Shown: in pieces, positions 25,001-33,260 of the stretch
Layout: every line of letters begins with the position of its first letter
Position numbering within the stretch: position 1 is the stretch's first letter
From: Longilinea sp035560795
GTDB taxonomy: Bacteria; Chloroflexota; Anaerolineae; Anaerolineales; Anaerolineaceae
Length of the DNA: 64,000 nt
Reading direction: 5' to 3'
NCBI GenBank assembly: GCA_035560795.1
Contig: DATMYV010000015.1
Coordinates: 1 to 64,000 of the forward strand
Translations under genes and position numbers: made by a program
The notes under the pieces: generated by a model
The model's input: only the letters and a program-made list of their open reading frames with translations
Told to the model about the DNA's origin: nothing
Databases searched by the model: none

Positions 25001-27993
25001 CCTGGAAACAAAAATACAATGCAGAAATCGGCGAATTTTCCAGCGAGCCCGAATATACCTCGGTCGGCAGCACTGACTTTGTCAGCGGTGCGGATGGCCA
25101 GGCACGCATCGCGTTCACGCCCACCCAACCAGGAGTTTATCAGGTGGAAGTGTCCAATGGCAATGCCGTCAGCCAGGCATGGGTCTGGGTGAGCGGTGCA
25201 GGGTCAGCCCCCTGGCCTCAACTTTCAAACCAGCGTTTACGCCTCTCACCGGATGCACAAACCTACGAACCCGACCAAACCGCCCGCATTTTCATTCCCA
25301 ATCCTTTCTCAAGCGGTGCGATTGCACTGATCACGGTCGAGCGGGCCAAAGTCATGCACAGCGAGGTGGTAACCCTGTCAGGTTCCGGTCTGGATTATGA
25401 ACTGCGACTGACGGAAGATTATGCGCCTACTGTTTACGTCGCGGTCACCATTTTGGGCAACACGGGCGAGTTTTTCGATTTTCGCCAGGGGTACACTCAA
25501 ATCAAAGTGGATCCATCGGCGCTGATATTGAATGTCAAGCTGACCGGCGAACCCAAACAAGCCCGTCCCGGTGAAAACCTCAGGCTCAATCTGGAAGTCA
25601 AGGACTCTGCCGGGAAACCGGTTCAGGGTGAATTCTCGCTGGCTTTGATCGATAAAGCCGTGTTGGCGCTGGCTGACCCGAATTCAACTTCGATCAAGGA
25701 TGCTTATTATGGCGATCAACCCCTCGGCGTTGAAACCAGTTTGTCTTTGGCAGCCTATGGACAGCGTCCGTTAGCCATCCCGCCTGGTCGCGGCGGAGGC
25801 GGCGGTGGAGGAGACATGGGAATCCCGCCAAGCGTACGCGAGGAATTTCGAGATATTGCCTTTTGGAACGGCGAGGTCGTCACTGATGCCAACGGGCGCG
25901 CGCAAATCAGCCTGGCGCTGCCGGATAATGCGACAACCTGGGTCGGCAGGGTACGCGGAATCACCAAAGATTCACTGGTCGGCGAAACCGAACTTGAAAT
26001 CATCGCCACCCGCGATTTGTTGGTGCGTCCGGTCACCCCGCGCTTCCTGGTGGCTGGGGATCACCTGGAAATGGCGGCAGTGGTCAATAACAACACTGCC
26101 CAGAATCTATCCGTGGATGTCAGCCTGCAACCGACTGGTTTTGTTTTGGATGAACCTGCCAAGGCAGTGCAGAGCATCCAGATTGCGGCTGGCGCACAGC
26201 AGCGCGTGGCGTGGTGGGGAACGGTGGGTCCTTATCAGGAAGCGGATCTGGTGTTTGGAGCACAGGGCGGTGGGATGGAAGATTTTGCCCGTCCCAGCTG
26301 GGGAAAGCTGCCCATTTTGAACTTCACTGCCCCGCAAACTTTTGGGACGGCCGGCGTCCTCTATGAGGCTGGCGACCGCCTGGAAACTGTTTCGCTTCCG
26401 CGCAGTTTCACTGCCCGCAGCGGCGAATTACAGGTCGAACTGTCGCCATCGCTGGCGGCAGCTGTGCTTTCCGACCTGACCATCATTGAGCAGAATCGTT
26501 TCGATTTCACCGAAGCGCTTATTTCACGCATCCTCCCCAATCTGGAAACCTACCGGGCCTTAAAAGATCTCGGCATCAGCAATTCTGTTTTGGAGAATCA
26601 ACTCAGCACACAGGTCACTACTGATTTACCCAAATTGCTCGCCCGCCAAAAATCGGATGGCGGTTGGGGTTGGGATGCAACTTCCCTCAGTGATCCTCAG
26701 ATATCCATTTATGCCGTCTGGGCCTTGATCCGTGCCAGAGAAGCCGGTTTCGATGTTTCCGGTAAAGCCTTCAACAATGGTGTTCAATATTTACAGGCCG
26801 GGTTAATCACGCCGCAAATGTCCAGCGATGATTATCAACTCGACCGCCTGGCGTTCCAACATTTTGTGCTTGCGGAAGCCGGACAGACTGCCCAGGAACC
26901 CCAAGCGTTGCTACCCTTGCGCAGCCGCCTGAATCCGTGGGCAAAGGCCATGCTGGCATTGACTCTGGATAAACTCGACCCGGGCAACGCTGATACCGCC
27001 ACGCTGCTTTCCGACCTACAAGCGACTGCTTTGCGGTCCGCCACGGGGGTCAACTGGCAGGATGCGGTTGAATACCGGCAAAATTTCGTCTCGCGAAATT
27101 TAAGTACCGCCATTGTGACCTATGCTCTCGCAAGGCTCGATCCAGCCAGTCCGCTTTTGGTGGATGCGACCCGTTACTTGATCACAAACCGCAAGGAAAT
27201 CGGCGGCTGGTCGACCAGCTATGAATCGGCCTGGGTGATCACTGCCCTGATTGAGACAATGAAAGGAACCGGCGATCTGCAGGCTAATTTCAGCTTTGGC
27301 GCAACCCTGAATGGTGCCCCGCTGGCCAGCGGCGTCGCCGGCGGTGTGACCGCGCTCACCCCGGTACGCGCAAGCGTACCATTGAGCCAATTGTTACCCG
27401 ACCCCAATGAACTAATCATTTCGCGCCAGGCTGGCAATGGAAGAATGTATTACCGCGCCTATCTGGAAGTCAATCGTCCGGCGCAGGATGCTAAACCGGT
27501 CAGCCGCGGCATGACGCTGGAACGGCGTTATTACCAGGTGGATGAAAATTGTAAATTACCCGATTGCCCGGAAGTAACCAGCGTTCGCCTCCAGGCTGAT
27601 AAAACGGTGTGGGTGCGCCTCTCATTGACAGTGCCGACAGATCAGTATTACGCCGTGGTGGAAGACTGGCTGCCTGCTGGAGCAGAGGTGCTTGACCTGA
27701 GCCTGAAAACCAGCCAGCAGAACCAGACCGATCAGGTTATCGGACCGCAGTACAACCCGCGCAATCCATTCAGCCAGGGTTGGGGATGGTGGAACTTCGG
27801 CGATCCTCAGATCACTGACCAAAATGTCACCTGGGTGGCACCGTACCTGCCTGCCGGGACCTATGAGTTAACCTACCAGCTTGTCCCGGTCACTTCCGGT
27901 GAATTTCAAGTGCTGCCAGCCCATGCCTTCATTTATTACTTCCCTGAAGTTGAAGCCACAAGCGCGGGCAGCCTGCTAACCATAGCACCTTAA
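22072..27993 (+). CDS. giant alpha-2-macroglobulin family lipoprotein lacking the thioester
   Basis: The 1973-residue protein is a bacterial alpha-2-macroglobulin, a surface or periplasmic protease-trapping protein. It starts with a lipoprotein signal (lipobox LMSSGC near residue 28). Several Ig-like (Big_5) domains follow, with the recurring phrase VTVYFNQPM or ITLTFNQPV in residues 60-470. The MG2 motif TDRPIYRPGQTV lies near 698 and a Gly-rich bait-like linker near 1240. The A2M block (DNATTWVGRVRG) lies near 1285 and an alpha-helical thioester-domain region near 1460-1740. At the position of the usual CxEQ thioester the sequence is FDFTEA, so the Cys is Phe1479 and the Gln is Ala1482. Covalent trapping is therefore not expected. 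No pbpC gene is adjacent. Confidence 0.92.
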   Translation: MESNSRTNRKQRFPLNRLFLSLIAIMMLMSSGCNLPVITHTATPTARPATPVAVAVAKPLPAAVVETDPLPNSDLAANGAVTVYFNQPMQRSSVEGALHTVPALAGKFEWPDDATVRFIPDKPLPPDTALTVSFEKSATAANGLGMADPISFKYQTSPFLSATERLPRPESTDVDPTSAIVATFNLPVVALGETTFSPEAFTIKPAIDGHGEWLNTSTYIFYPEPALQGGVTYSVTLNPDLTSQSGSSLSTDAILTWSFSTTLPNVVNLEPASGSIIGLYEPITLTFNQPVDRSSVEGAFQFSPQGGSPIAGSFAWSDDSTSVTFKPAALLDRDVNYTLQLSKQATGLGGTPLNSAVDATYRSVPAFSVVKTDPVQNGNLQNYGGYGSLSITFSSPLAPNQDFTELIKFDPSISENYYYSSDWSLNISGYFAPSQEYTLTLSAELKDKWGMQLGQDYILKFSTKDSQPVLSIPIVQSTGSRVVFLTLNDTLLAANATNLLSLDIRSGKMDELNFIAATLGNVSPSKDTRWQQTLNLEANRNQTIGIELTPNGQSLKPGLYAFSVSSPQIRGNNASNNDFLAVSSRIQLTLKESIDEMLVWAVDLDKNQPVNGLKIHIYDQNQSEVGNSDTDENGLATIPLSPKRQIYDYLFAISGKPGDDDFSLAVTNWSAGINSWDYGISTLIQQPKPGIYLYTDRPIYRPGQTVFLRGIVRTPTNGRYQLPPAQNYSVSLVSPYDPLTGNTATIEQQNKALTAFGTFSMSFTLPETAAPGQYHFEVPGMDAYLYFQVANYRKPEMEVKVEFAKSDTLAGSDLQATIQANYYFGAPAGNLPINWTLSRRQTNFYLPGGYQVGPMDTSWLNAFYYPYNFDQVILSGQANTDASGKYSLTITPDQLAGFNPTTLQDLTLEATITDPSNQPVSGRGSMRLLPAEFAIGIQPEAWSSQAGDELGFSILTVDWDQQVKANIPLTAQFQKITWKQKYNAEIGEFSSEPEYTSVGSTDFVSGADGQARIAFTPTQPGVYQVEVSNGNAVSQAWVWVSGAGSAPWPQLSNQRLRLSPDAQTYEPDQTARIFIPNPFSSGAIALITVERAKVMHSEVVTLSGSGLDYELRLTEDYAPTVYVAVTILGNTGEFFDFRQGYTQIKVDPSALILNVKLTGEPKQARPGENLRLNLEVKDSAGKPVQGEFSLALIDKAVLALADPNSTSIKDAYYGDQPLGVETSLSLAAYGQRPLAIPPGRGGGGGGGDMGIPPSVREEFRDIAFWNGEVVTDANGRAQISLALPDNATTWVGRVRGITKDSLVGETELEIIATRDLLVRPVTPRFLVAGDHLEMAAVVNNNTAQNLSVDVSLQPTGFVLDEPAKAVQSIQIAAGAQQRVAWWGTVGPYQEADLVFGAQGGGMEDFARPSWGKLPILNFTAPQTFGTAGVLYEAGDRLETVSLPRSFTARSGELQVELSPSLAAAVLSDLTIIEQNRFDFTEALISRILPNLETYRALKDLGISNSVLENQLSTQVTTDLPKLLARQKSDGGWGWDATSLSDPQISIYAVWALIRAREAGFDVSGKAFNNGVQYLQAGLITPQMSSDDYQLDRLAFQHFVLAEAGQTAQEPQALLPLRSRLNPWAKAMLALTLDKLDPGNADTATLLSDLQATALRSATGVNWQDAVEYRQNFVSRNLSTAIVTYALARLDPASPLLVDATRYLITNRKEIGGWSTSYESAWVITALIETMKGTGDLQANFSFGATLNGAPLASGVAGGVTALTPVRASVPLSQLLPDPNELIISRQAGNGRMYYRAYLEVNRPAQDAKPVSRGMTLERRYYQVDENCKLPDCPEVTSVRLQADKTVWVRLSLTVPTDQYYAVVEDWLPAGAEVLDLSLKTSQQNQTDQVIGPQYNPRNPFSQGWGWWNFGDPQITDQNVTWVAPYLPAGTYELTYQLVPVTSGEFQVLPAHAFIYYFPEVEATSAGSLLTIAP

Positions 27994-28019
27994 GGATGTG
28001 GATATCGTCCCTGTACTGT

Positions 28020-28069
28020 CAGGGAGGCAAGGAGTTTCTTTGCTTCCCTGCCAGTTATCCTGCAACTGG
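28020..28069 (+). other. two consecutive hairpins in the leader of the helical-repeat gene
   Basis: A 13-bp stem with two G-U pairs (28020-28032 with 28038-28050) is followed at once by CCAGTT/AACTGG (28051-28056 with 28064-28069) around a seven-base loop. The second stem ends beside the GGAGAAG ribosome site of the gene at 28081. No T-run follows either stem, so they are not ordinary terminators. They could be an intercistronic processing or translation-control structure. Confidence 0.5.
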
Positions 28070-28080
28070 AGAAGTAATCC

Positions 28081-28554
28081 ATGACCCAGAATCCCTCATT
28101 TGATCTGCAAAAAGCGCATCATTTCTTTGCTGCCAATTGCTTCAACCAGGTTTGGGATCTGGTTGACAAAACTGACCGCACGCCTGAAGAGGACGAGCAA
28201 ATGATCCGGTTGGCGCTGGCATCGCATTACCATTGGACCCAGCGTAATGATTATTCCGCTCAAAGCGAGTCGATCGCGTGCTGGCAGATTTCGCGGGTCT
28301 ATGCCGTTCTCGCTCAGGCTGACAACGCTCGCCGCTATGCTGAAAAATCGCTGGATGCCAGCCGCAGGGATGGCAGCAAACCTTTCTACACCGGATATTC
28401 CTACGAAGCGTTGGCACGGGCTGAATCCATTGCCGGAAACCCTGCCAAAATGACCGAGTACCTCGCCGAAGCGCATCGTTGTGCACAACAAACCCCGGTT
28501 GAAGATGACCGGCAGGCGCTTTTAAACGACCTGAACAGCATTCATCTTCCCTGA
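28081..28554 (+). CDS. small TPR-like helical protein
   Basis: The 157-residue protein is predicted to be all-helical, with paired helices resembling tetratricopeptide repeats (for example LAQADNARRYAEKSLDASRR and YSYEALARAESIAGNPAKM). I recognise no specific family. It has no signal peptide or membrane segment. A GGAGAAG site precedes the ATG. It lies 87 bases after the macroglobulin gene and may be read from the same transcript through the hairpins between them. Confidence 0.7.
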   Translation: MTQNPSFDLQKAHHFFAANCFNQVWDLVDKTDRTPEEDEQMIRLALASHYHWTQRNDYSAQSESIACWQISRVYAVLAQADNARRYAEKSLDASRRDGSKPFYTGYSYEALARAESIAGNPAKMTEYLAEAHRCAQQTPVEDDRQALLNDLNSIHLP

Positions 28555-28765
28555 CGGCTTCGGTTTGGCTGCCAGCGCCGCCATTGGGGCCGGTCATTTT
28601 ATGTGACATTCAAAATTTGCCGTGAGATTTGGGAACGTCACGACCGATGGCGCAGCAGAATAAGCATCAAAACCGGCTAAATTTCCGCTGATTTCCGGGA
28701 ATTAAGCCGATTAAATTCACAATTATCCCGCCTGTCAACAATTCAGGATGGAAAACACCCAGACT

Positions 28766-28808
28766 TGTGACGATTACCACATGACAACTTTCAAGGTGTA
28801 GGTTATAC
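28766..28808 (+). promoter_or_regulatory. hydrogenase operon promoter with CRP/FNR-family-like site
   Basis: ATGACA at 28781-28786 and TTATAC at 28803-28808 (16-base spacing) can serve as a promoter with +1 near 28815. TGTGACGATTACCACA at 28766-28781 matches the CRP half-site pattern TGTGA-N6-TCACA with one mismatch, and its centre falls at about -41.5, the standard class II activator position. The remaining part of the 28555-28851 gap shows another imperfect repeat (CGTGA...TCACG near 28620-28641) and no gene. AAGGAGG at about 28838 serves the first operon gene. Confidence 0.45.
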
Positions 28809-28851
28809 CCAAAAGTGTTGTTTTTCCTTACATCTTGAAGGAGGTCGTCCC

Positions 28852-29331
28852 ATGTGGCAAATTCTCATCATGGTGGGAATTCTGCTATGCGCCATCATGG
28901 CAATCAGGGCACAACGCCTGCTGGTATCAGCCCTTTGGCTGGCCGGTTCAAGCGCCCTGGTAGCCCTGTTTCTCTTTCTTTTGGGCGCTGCGGAAATTGC
29001 CGTCATCGAACTGAGCGTGGGCGCAGGTTTGGTCACCGTGTTGTTTGTTTTTGCAATCAACATTTCCGGTGAAGAAGCCCTGGCAGCCCACCCATTAATC
29101 CCTCGCCCGTTGGCATGGGCTGTCATCGCAATTTCAGGCTTGTTGGTCGGTTGGCTGATGCTGCCAGGCGTGGATGTGGCTGCACCGGTTTTGGCTGCCA
29201 GCGACCTGGGCAGCACGCTGTGGCAATCCCGCAGCCTGGATGTGTTTCTGCAAGCCGTGTTGATATTTGCAGGCGCTTTAGCCATGTTGGGTCTCCTCGC
29301 GGATGGCAAGAAAGCAGAGGTGGAAGAATGA
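28852..29331 (+). CDS. hydrogenase membrane subunit, MnhB/NuoJ-like
   Basis: This 159-residue protein has four to five membrane helices and resembles the MnhB/NuoJ-type subunits that form part of the ion-translocation arm in Mrp antiporters and group 4 hydrogenases. The conserved-looking middle segment is AEIAVIELSVGAGLVTVLFVFAI. It is first in the operon, has a strong AAGGAGG site, and its stop overlaps the start of the next gene (ATGA), so the two are translationally coupled. Assignment to MnhB or NuoJ is by position and pattern, not by a diagnostic residue. Confidence 0.75.
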   Translation: MWQILIMVGILLCAIMAIRAQRLLVSALWLAGSSALVALFLFLLGAAEIAVIELSVGAGLVTVLFVFAINISGEEALAAHPLIPRPLAWAVIAISGLLVGWLMLPGVDVAAPVLAASDLGSTLWQSRSLDVFLQAVLIFAGALAMLGLLADGKKAEVEE

Positions 29332-29639
29332 CCATTTCCATCCCAGTCATCGCTGGCATCGTCATTCTCGGGTTGGTCGGCATCGGGCTATATGCCTTGC
29401 TGGCGGTCCGCAACCTGATCAAGATGATTATTGCCCTACAAATTATGGTCAAAGGTGTTCTGGTGGCTTTTGCGCTCGCCGGCCGTCTGCGCAGCGACAT
29501 GGCATTGGCTCAGAGCATGGCATTGACCATCATCGTCTCCGACACCATCGTCGCGGTGATCGGTCTGGCGTTGGCCGTGCAAATCCGCCGCCACGTTGGC
29601 ACCCTGGACATTAAAGCGCTCACCACCTTGCGGAGATAA
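29328..29639 (+). CDS. hydrogenase membrane subunit, NuoK/MnhC-like
   Basis: The 103-residue protein has three hydrophobic helices and the NuoK/MnhC pattern, with a conserved helix (NLIKMIIALQIMVKGVLVAF) and a late helix beginning ALTIIVSDTIVAVIGLAL. In complex I and Mrp antiporters these subunits form part of the proton path. The ATG overlaps the preceding stop. The next gene follows after three bases with GGAG upstream. Confidence 0.82.
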   Translation: MTISIPVIAGIVILGLVGIGLYALLAVRNLIKMIIALQIMVKGVLVAFALAGRLRSDMALAQSMALTIIVSDTIVAVIGLALAVQIRRHVGTLDIKALTTLRR

Positions 29640-29642
29640 ACC

Positions 29643-31391
29643 ATGGCAGCCACATTATTACTCCTTACAATCGCAATTCCCTGGGTGGGCGGCCTGGTGG
29701 TCTGGTTGGTCGGCAACAACCAACCAGGCGTCAAACACCGCATTGCCGTCGCCTTTGCCTTGCTGGCTGGCGGCGCGGGTGTTGCACTCATCCCTTACGC
29801 ATCCAGCCAGACTGTCGTCAGCTTCCCCATTGGCAGCGTTTTTGGCGATTTCACCTTTGTGGCCGACGGTTTGGGCGTCTTCCTGACCGTTGTCGCTACC
29901 GTGATCGGTTCATTGGCTGTTATTTTTTCTGTCGATTATATGCACGGTGAAGATCAGCTCGGGCGCTATTATGCCATGGTGTTGTTCTTTATCGGCGGCA
30001 TGTCCGGGCTGGTGCTCACCAGCAACATGCTGTTGGTCTTCTTCTTCTGGGAAATCACGGCATTGTGTTCTTATGCCCTGATCTCGTTCTACAACGATGA
30101 TCCCAAGGCTGTTGCGGCCGGTATCAAAGCGCTCATCATCACCCAGTTCGGCGGCGTTGGCCTGCTGGCTGGCGCGCTGCTGCTCTTCGCTGTGACCGGT
30201 TCGATGGATTTCAATACCCTGATCAATAACCCGGCCCTCATGCCCGGCAATTTGCTGGCAGTGATGGCTTTCGGCTTTCTGGTAGCTGCGGCAGCCAAAT
30301 CAGCCCAGTTCCCCTTCCAAACATGGTTGCCTGACGCGATGGAAGCTCCCACACCTATCAGCGCATTGATCCATGCAGCGACCATGGTCAATGCGGGTGT
30401 TTACTTGATGGCGCGTTTCTACCCGGCCTTCAAGGGCGTTCCCGGTTGGACAACGGCCGTTTTGCTGGTCGGCATGGTCACTGCCATCATGGCCGCCATT
30501 ATGGCACTGGTTTCCAACGACCTTAAACGCGTGCTGGCCTACTCCACGGTCAGCCAATTGGGTTACATGTTCTATGCGGTGGGCGCGGGCGGGTTGTATG
30601 CCAGCCAATTCCACCTCTTCAGCCATTCCATCTTCAAGGCACTGCTCTTCCTCAGCGCCGGCGCAATCATCCACTCGGTGGGTACGCGCGACATGCGCCA
30701 GATGGGCGGTTTAGGCAAGCAAATGCCGCTGGTGCGTGCTGTTTTCATCATCGGCGGACTGGCCCTGGCAGGGCTCCCCATCCTGAACGGCTTCTGGAGT
30801 AAGGAAATGATCCTCGAGGCTGGTCTGGCCGGAGCGCCAATCTGGACCTATATCGTGATGCTGCTCGGCGCGGGCATTACTGCCCTGTATACCTTCCGCT
30901 GCATCTGGATGGTCTTCTTCGGCGAAAAGCATGTTGAAAAACACGTGCATGACGCCGGACCTGCCATGAAAGTGGCTCTCATCCCGCTAGCCTTTGCTTC
31001 CCTTACATCCTGGCTGCTGGCCGGCTCTTTTGGCAAGCTGCTGGGAGCCGAAACACTGCCGGCCCACGGCATTGAAATTTCTTCGCTGGGCGAAGTGATC
31101 CATGACGTGCTCAGCCTGCCGACCCTGATTGCCATGGCGGTCATTGCCCTGGGGCTGGTGGCCTGGTGGTGGCGCGACAAACTCTCCGGCCTGGCCAATG
31201 CCCTGAAGGGTGTTGGTAAGGCAGCGACGGACAGCTTCGGCTTTGAGGCCATCAACCGCGGCATTGTCAGAGGCACGCAAAACACCGCAGAAGCCTTGCG
31301 CGTGACCCAGACCGGCCTGCTCAACTGGAACATCCTTGGCATCATTGCCGGCCTGATCCTGGTGCTGTTGGTTGTGGTTTTCGGAGGGTAG
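29643..31391 (+). CDS. hydrogenase antiporter-like subunit, NuoL/HyfB family
   Basis: At 582 residues this is the larger of two antiporter-like ion-channel subunits. It has about 14-16 helices, with the proton-antiporter core near residues 120-420 containing FWEITALCSYALISFYND, FQTWLPDAMEAPTPISALIHAATMVNAGVY and LKRVLAYSTVSQLGYM, all hallmarks of the NuoL/MrpA/HyfB family. The lysine and histidine residues used for proton transfer lie in these blocks. The C-terminal 150 residues form extra helices and an amphipathic segment. It lies two bases before the next antiporter-like gene. Confidence 0.92.
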   Translation: MAATLLLLTIAIPWVGGLVVWLVGNNQPGVKHRIAVAFALLAGGAGVALIPYASSQTVVSFPIGSVFGDFTFVADGLGVFLTVVATVIGSLAVIFSVDYMHGEDQLGRYYAMVLFFIGGMSGLVLTSNMLLVFFFWEITALCSYALISFYNDDPKAVAAGIKALIITQFGGVGLLAGALLLFAVTGSMDFNTLINNPALMPGNLLAVMAFGFLVAAAAKSAQFPFQTWLPDAMEAPTPISALIHAATMVNAGVYLMARFYPAFKGVPGWTTAVLLVGMVTAIMAAIMALVSNDLKRVLAYSTVSQLGYMFYAVGAGGLYASQFHLFSHSIFKALLFLSAGAIIHSVGTRDMRQMGGLGKQMPLVRAVFIIGGLALAGLPILNGFWSKEMILEAGLAGAPIWTYIVMLLGAGITALYTFRCIWMVFFGEKHVEKHVHDAGPAMKVALIPLAFASLTSWLLAGSFGKLLGAETLPAHGIEISSLGEVIHDVLSLPTLIAMAVIALGLVAWWWRDKLSGLANALKGVGKAATDSFGFEAINRGIVRGTQNTAEALRVTQTGLLNWNILGIIAGLILVLLVVVFGG

Positions 31392-31393
31392 CC

Positions 31394-32911
31394 ATGAATG
31401 CAACGATCGCTTTCACTCTGGTCATCGGGCTGCCCCTGGTAGCATCTCCCATCATTTATTTGATCGGGCGTCTATGGGCGCGTCAAAACGGCAGTTCAAG
31501 TTCAGCCAACCCGGCCCGCTGGGTAGCCCTTTTGGCACTGCTCGCGACGGGCGTTTTCACCTATTTTGCCGGAATTGGCGCGACCGCGAATTACACCGGC
31601 GTCAGTCTCACCTTTGGGGATATCACCCTGACGATGGATGGGCTGGGCCTGTTCCTGGCGGTCACCGTCTTGGTGCTGGGTGCCCTGGTCACGCTGTTTT
31701 CAAGCGCATACATGCAGGCGGAGATCGGCGAGGAAAAATTCTACGCGCTGCTGACCGCCATGATCGGCGCGATCATTGGTTTGGGCTGCGCCACCGACCT
31801 GTTCAACCTGTGGCTGTGGTTTGAGGCCATGGCCATCACATCCTACTTCCTAGTTGCCTTCTACCGCGATCAGAAAGCCTCGCTGGAAGCTGGCTTTAAG
31901 TACATGGTGCAAAGCGCCACCGGTTCCACATTGGTGATGCTGGGTATTGCCCTCGCCTTCGCTGCCACCGGCACGCTGCGGCTCGATCTGCTGCGCCAGG
32001 CTGCCCAATCCGCCGATCCGCTGCTGCAGGTTGCGGGAGCATTGTTTATCATCGGCTTCGGCGTCAAAACTGCTCTGGTTCCACTGCATACCTGGCTTCC
32101 GGATGCGCATTCTCAGGCTCCAAGCGGCATCAGTGCCATGCTTTCCGGCATCGTCATCGAGGCTGGTCTGGTCGCCATGCTGCGGTCCTTGGGTTTTCTG
32201 TATGCCGCCAGCCATGCCTGGGGCATCCTGCTGCTGGTCTTTGGAGTGCTTAACCTGGTGGTCGGCAACCTGATGGCTCTGCGCCAGACGCAGGTTAAAC
32301 GGCTGCTGGCTTACTCCAGCCTCAGCCATGTCGGCTACATGTTGATTGGTTTCGGGATGGCGTTCGTCTTCGGTTCAGCCAACGGCGCCATCGGCGGTTT
32401 CTTCCACCTGTTCAACCATGCCCTGATGAAGGGTCTGGCCTTCCTTTCAGCCGGCGCCCTGCTTTATGCACTCTATATCGGGAACGGACACCACGGTCCG
32501 CTGACCCTGGATGACTTGAACGGCGCATCGAAGCGCTACCCGGTGACCGCTTTCACCTTCAGTCTGGCGGTTTTGGCACTGGGCGGTTTGCCGCCGCTGG
32601 CAGGTTTCATGTCCAAATGGCAGATTTTCGTCGCAGGTGTTGAAACCGGCAGCACAGTGGCAATCATCCTGGTAATTTTTGCCGCTCTCAACAGCGTGCT
32701 TTCGCTCGGCTACTATGCCCCTATTGTCAACCGGCTGTACCGCGGTCAACCTTCGCAGAAAGTACTGGAAGGCAAACCAATTTCGCCGTTGATGGCTGCG
32801 CCGATGGTGCTGCTGGCTTTGGCGATTGTGGTTATCGGCGTGTGGCCTTCACTGCTCACCGATCTTACCAGCCGGGCGGCGCTCAGCCTGTTCCTGCTGA
32901 TGGGCGGTTAA
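31394..32911 (+). CDS. hydrogenase antiporter-like subunit, NuoN/NuoM/MrpD family
   Basis: This 505-residue protein is a second proton-antiporter-like subunit. It has about 14 helices and the family blocks LWFEAMAITSYFLVAFY near residue 138, PLHTWLPDAHSQAPSGISAML near 228 and VKRLLAYSSLSHVGYM near 300. Two antiporter subunits in one operon suggest more than one ion path per complex, more like Mbh or Hyf than the small Ech type. The ATG comes three bases after the preceding stop, with GGAGGG upstream. Confidence 0.92.
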   Translation: MNATIAFTLVIGLPLVASPIIYLIGRLWARQNGSSSSANPARWVALLALLATGVFTYFAGIGATANYTGVSLTFGDITLTMDGLGLFLAVTVLVLGALVTLFSSAYMQAEIGEEKFYALLTAMIGAIIGLGCATDLFNLWLWFEAMAITSYFLVAFYRDQKASLEAGFKYMVQSATGSTLVMLGIALAFAATGTLRLDLLRQAAQSADPLLQVAGALFIIGFGVKTALVPLHTWLPDAHSQAPSGISAMLSGIVIEAGLVAMLRSLGFLYAASHAWGILLLVFGVLNLVVGNLMALRQTQVKRLLAYSSLSHVGYMLIGFGMAFVFGSANGAIGGFFHLFNHALMKGLAFLSAGALLYALYIGNGHHGPLTLDDLNGASKRYPVTAFTFSLAVLALGGLPPLAGFMSKWQIFVAGVETGSTVAIILVIFAALNSVLSLGYYAPIVNRLYRGQPSQKVLEGKPISPLMAAPMVLLALAIVVIGVWPSLLTDLTSRAALSLFLLMGG

Positions 32912-32926
32912 TCGAGGAGGAAAACG

Positions 32927-33238
32927 ATGGAAATCTTGCTAACCCCGCCTCTTGCGTTCATAATTTACATCCCGCTTGTGCTGATAATTTATTGGATTGG
33001 CAGACAACTGGCTGGTCCGACGAAGGAAAATGCAGTCCAGAGCTCCGCTTACGGTTCAGGTGAAGAAGCCCCCACCAAAAGTGCAGCTCCTGGCTATACT
33101 CCCTTCTTCGTGATTGCCCTTTTCTTTGCCATTCTCCACCTTGGCATGCTGGTCTTAGGCCTGGGAAGTTTCACCACCGCCATCGTACCATTCCTGGTGG
33201 GGTTGATGCTGGCCCTGATTGCCCTGCTGCTGGGTTGA
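32927..33238 (+). CDS. small hydrogenase membrane subunit, NuoA-like
   Basis: The 103-residue protein has three membrane helices (about residues 8-28, 56-78 and 82-103). The loop after helix 1 contains AYGSGEE, at the place where complex I NuoA carries its conserved YE(S/C)G loop, so a distant NuoA relation is likely. It lies between the antiporter and electron-transfer genes, as nuoA lies before nuoB. The assignment rests mainly on length, helix layout and position. A GAGGAGG site precedes the ATG. Confidence 0.65.
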   Translation: MEILLTPPLAFIIYIPLVLIIYWIGRQLAGPTKENAVQSSAYGSGEEAPTKSAAPGYTPFFVIALFFAILHLGMLVLGLGSFTTAIVPFLVGLMLALIALLLG

Positions 33239-33260
33239 GTGGAAAGGACAGGATTCAATT

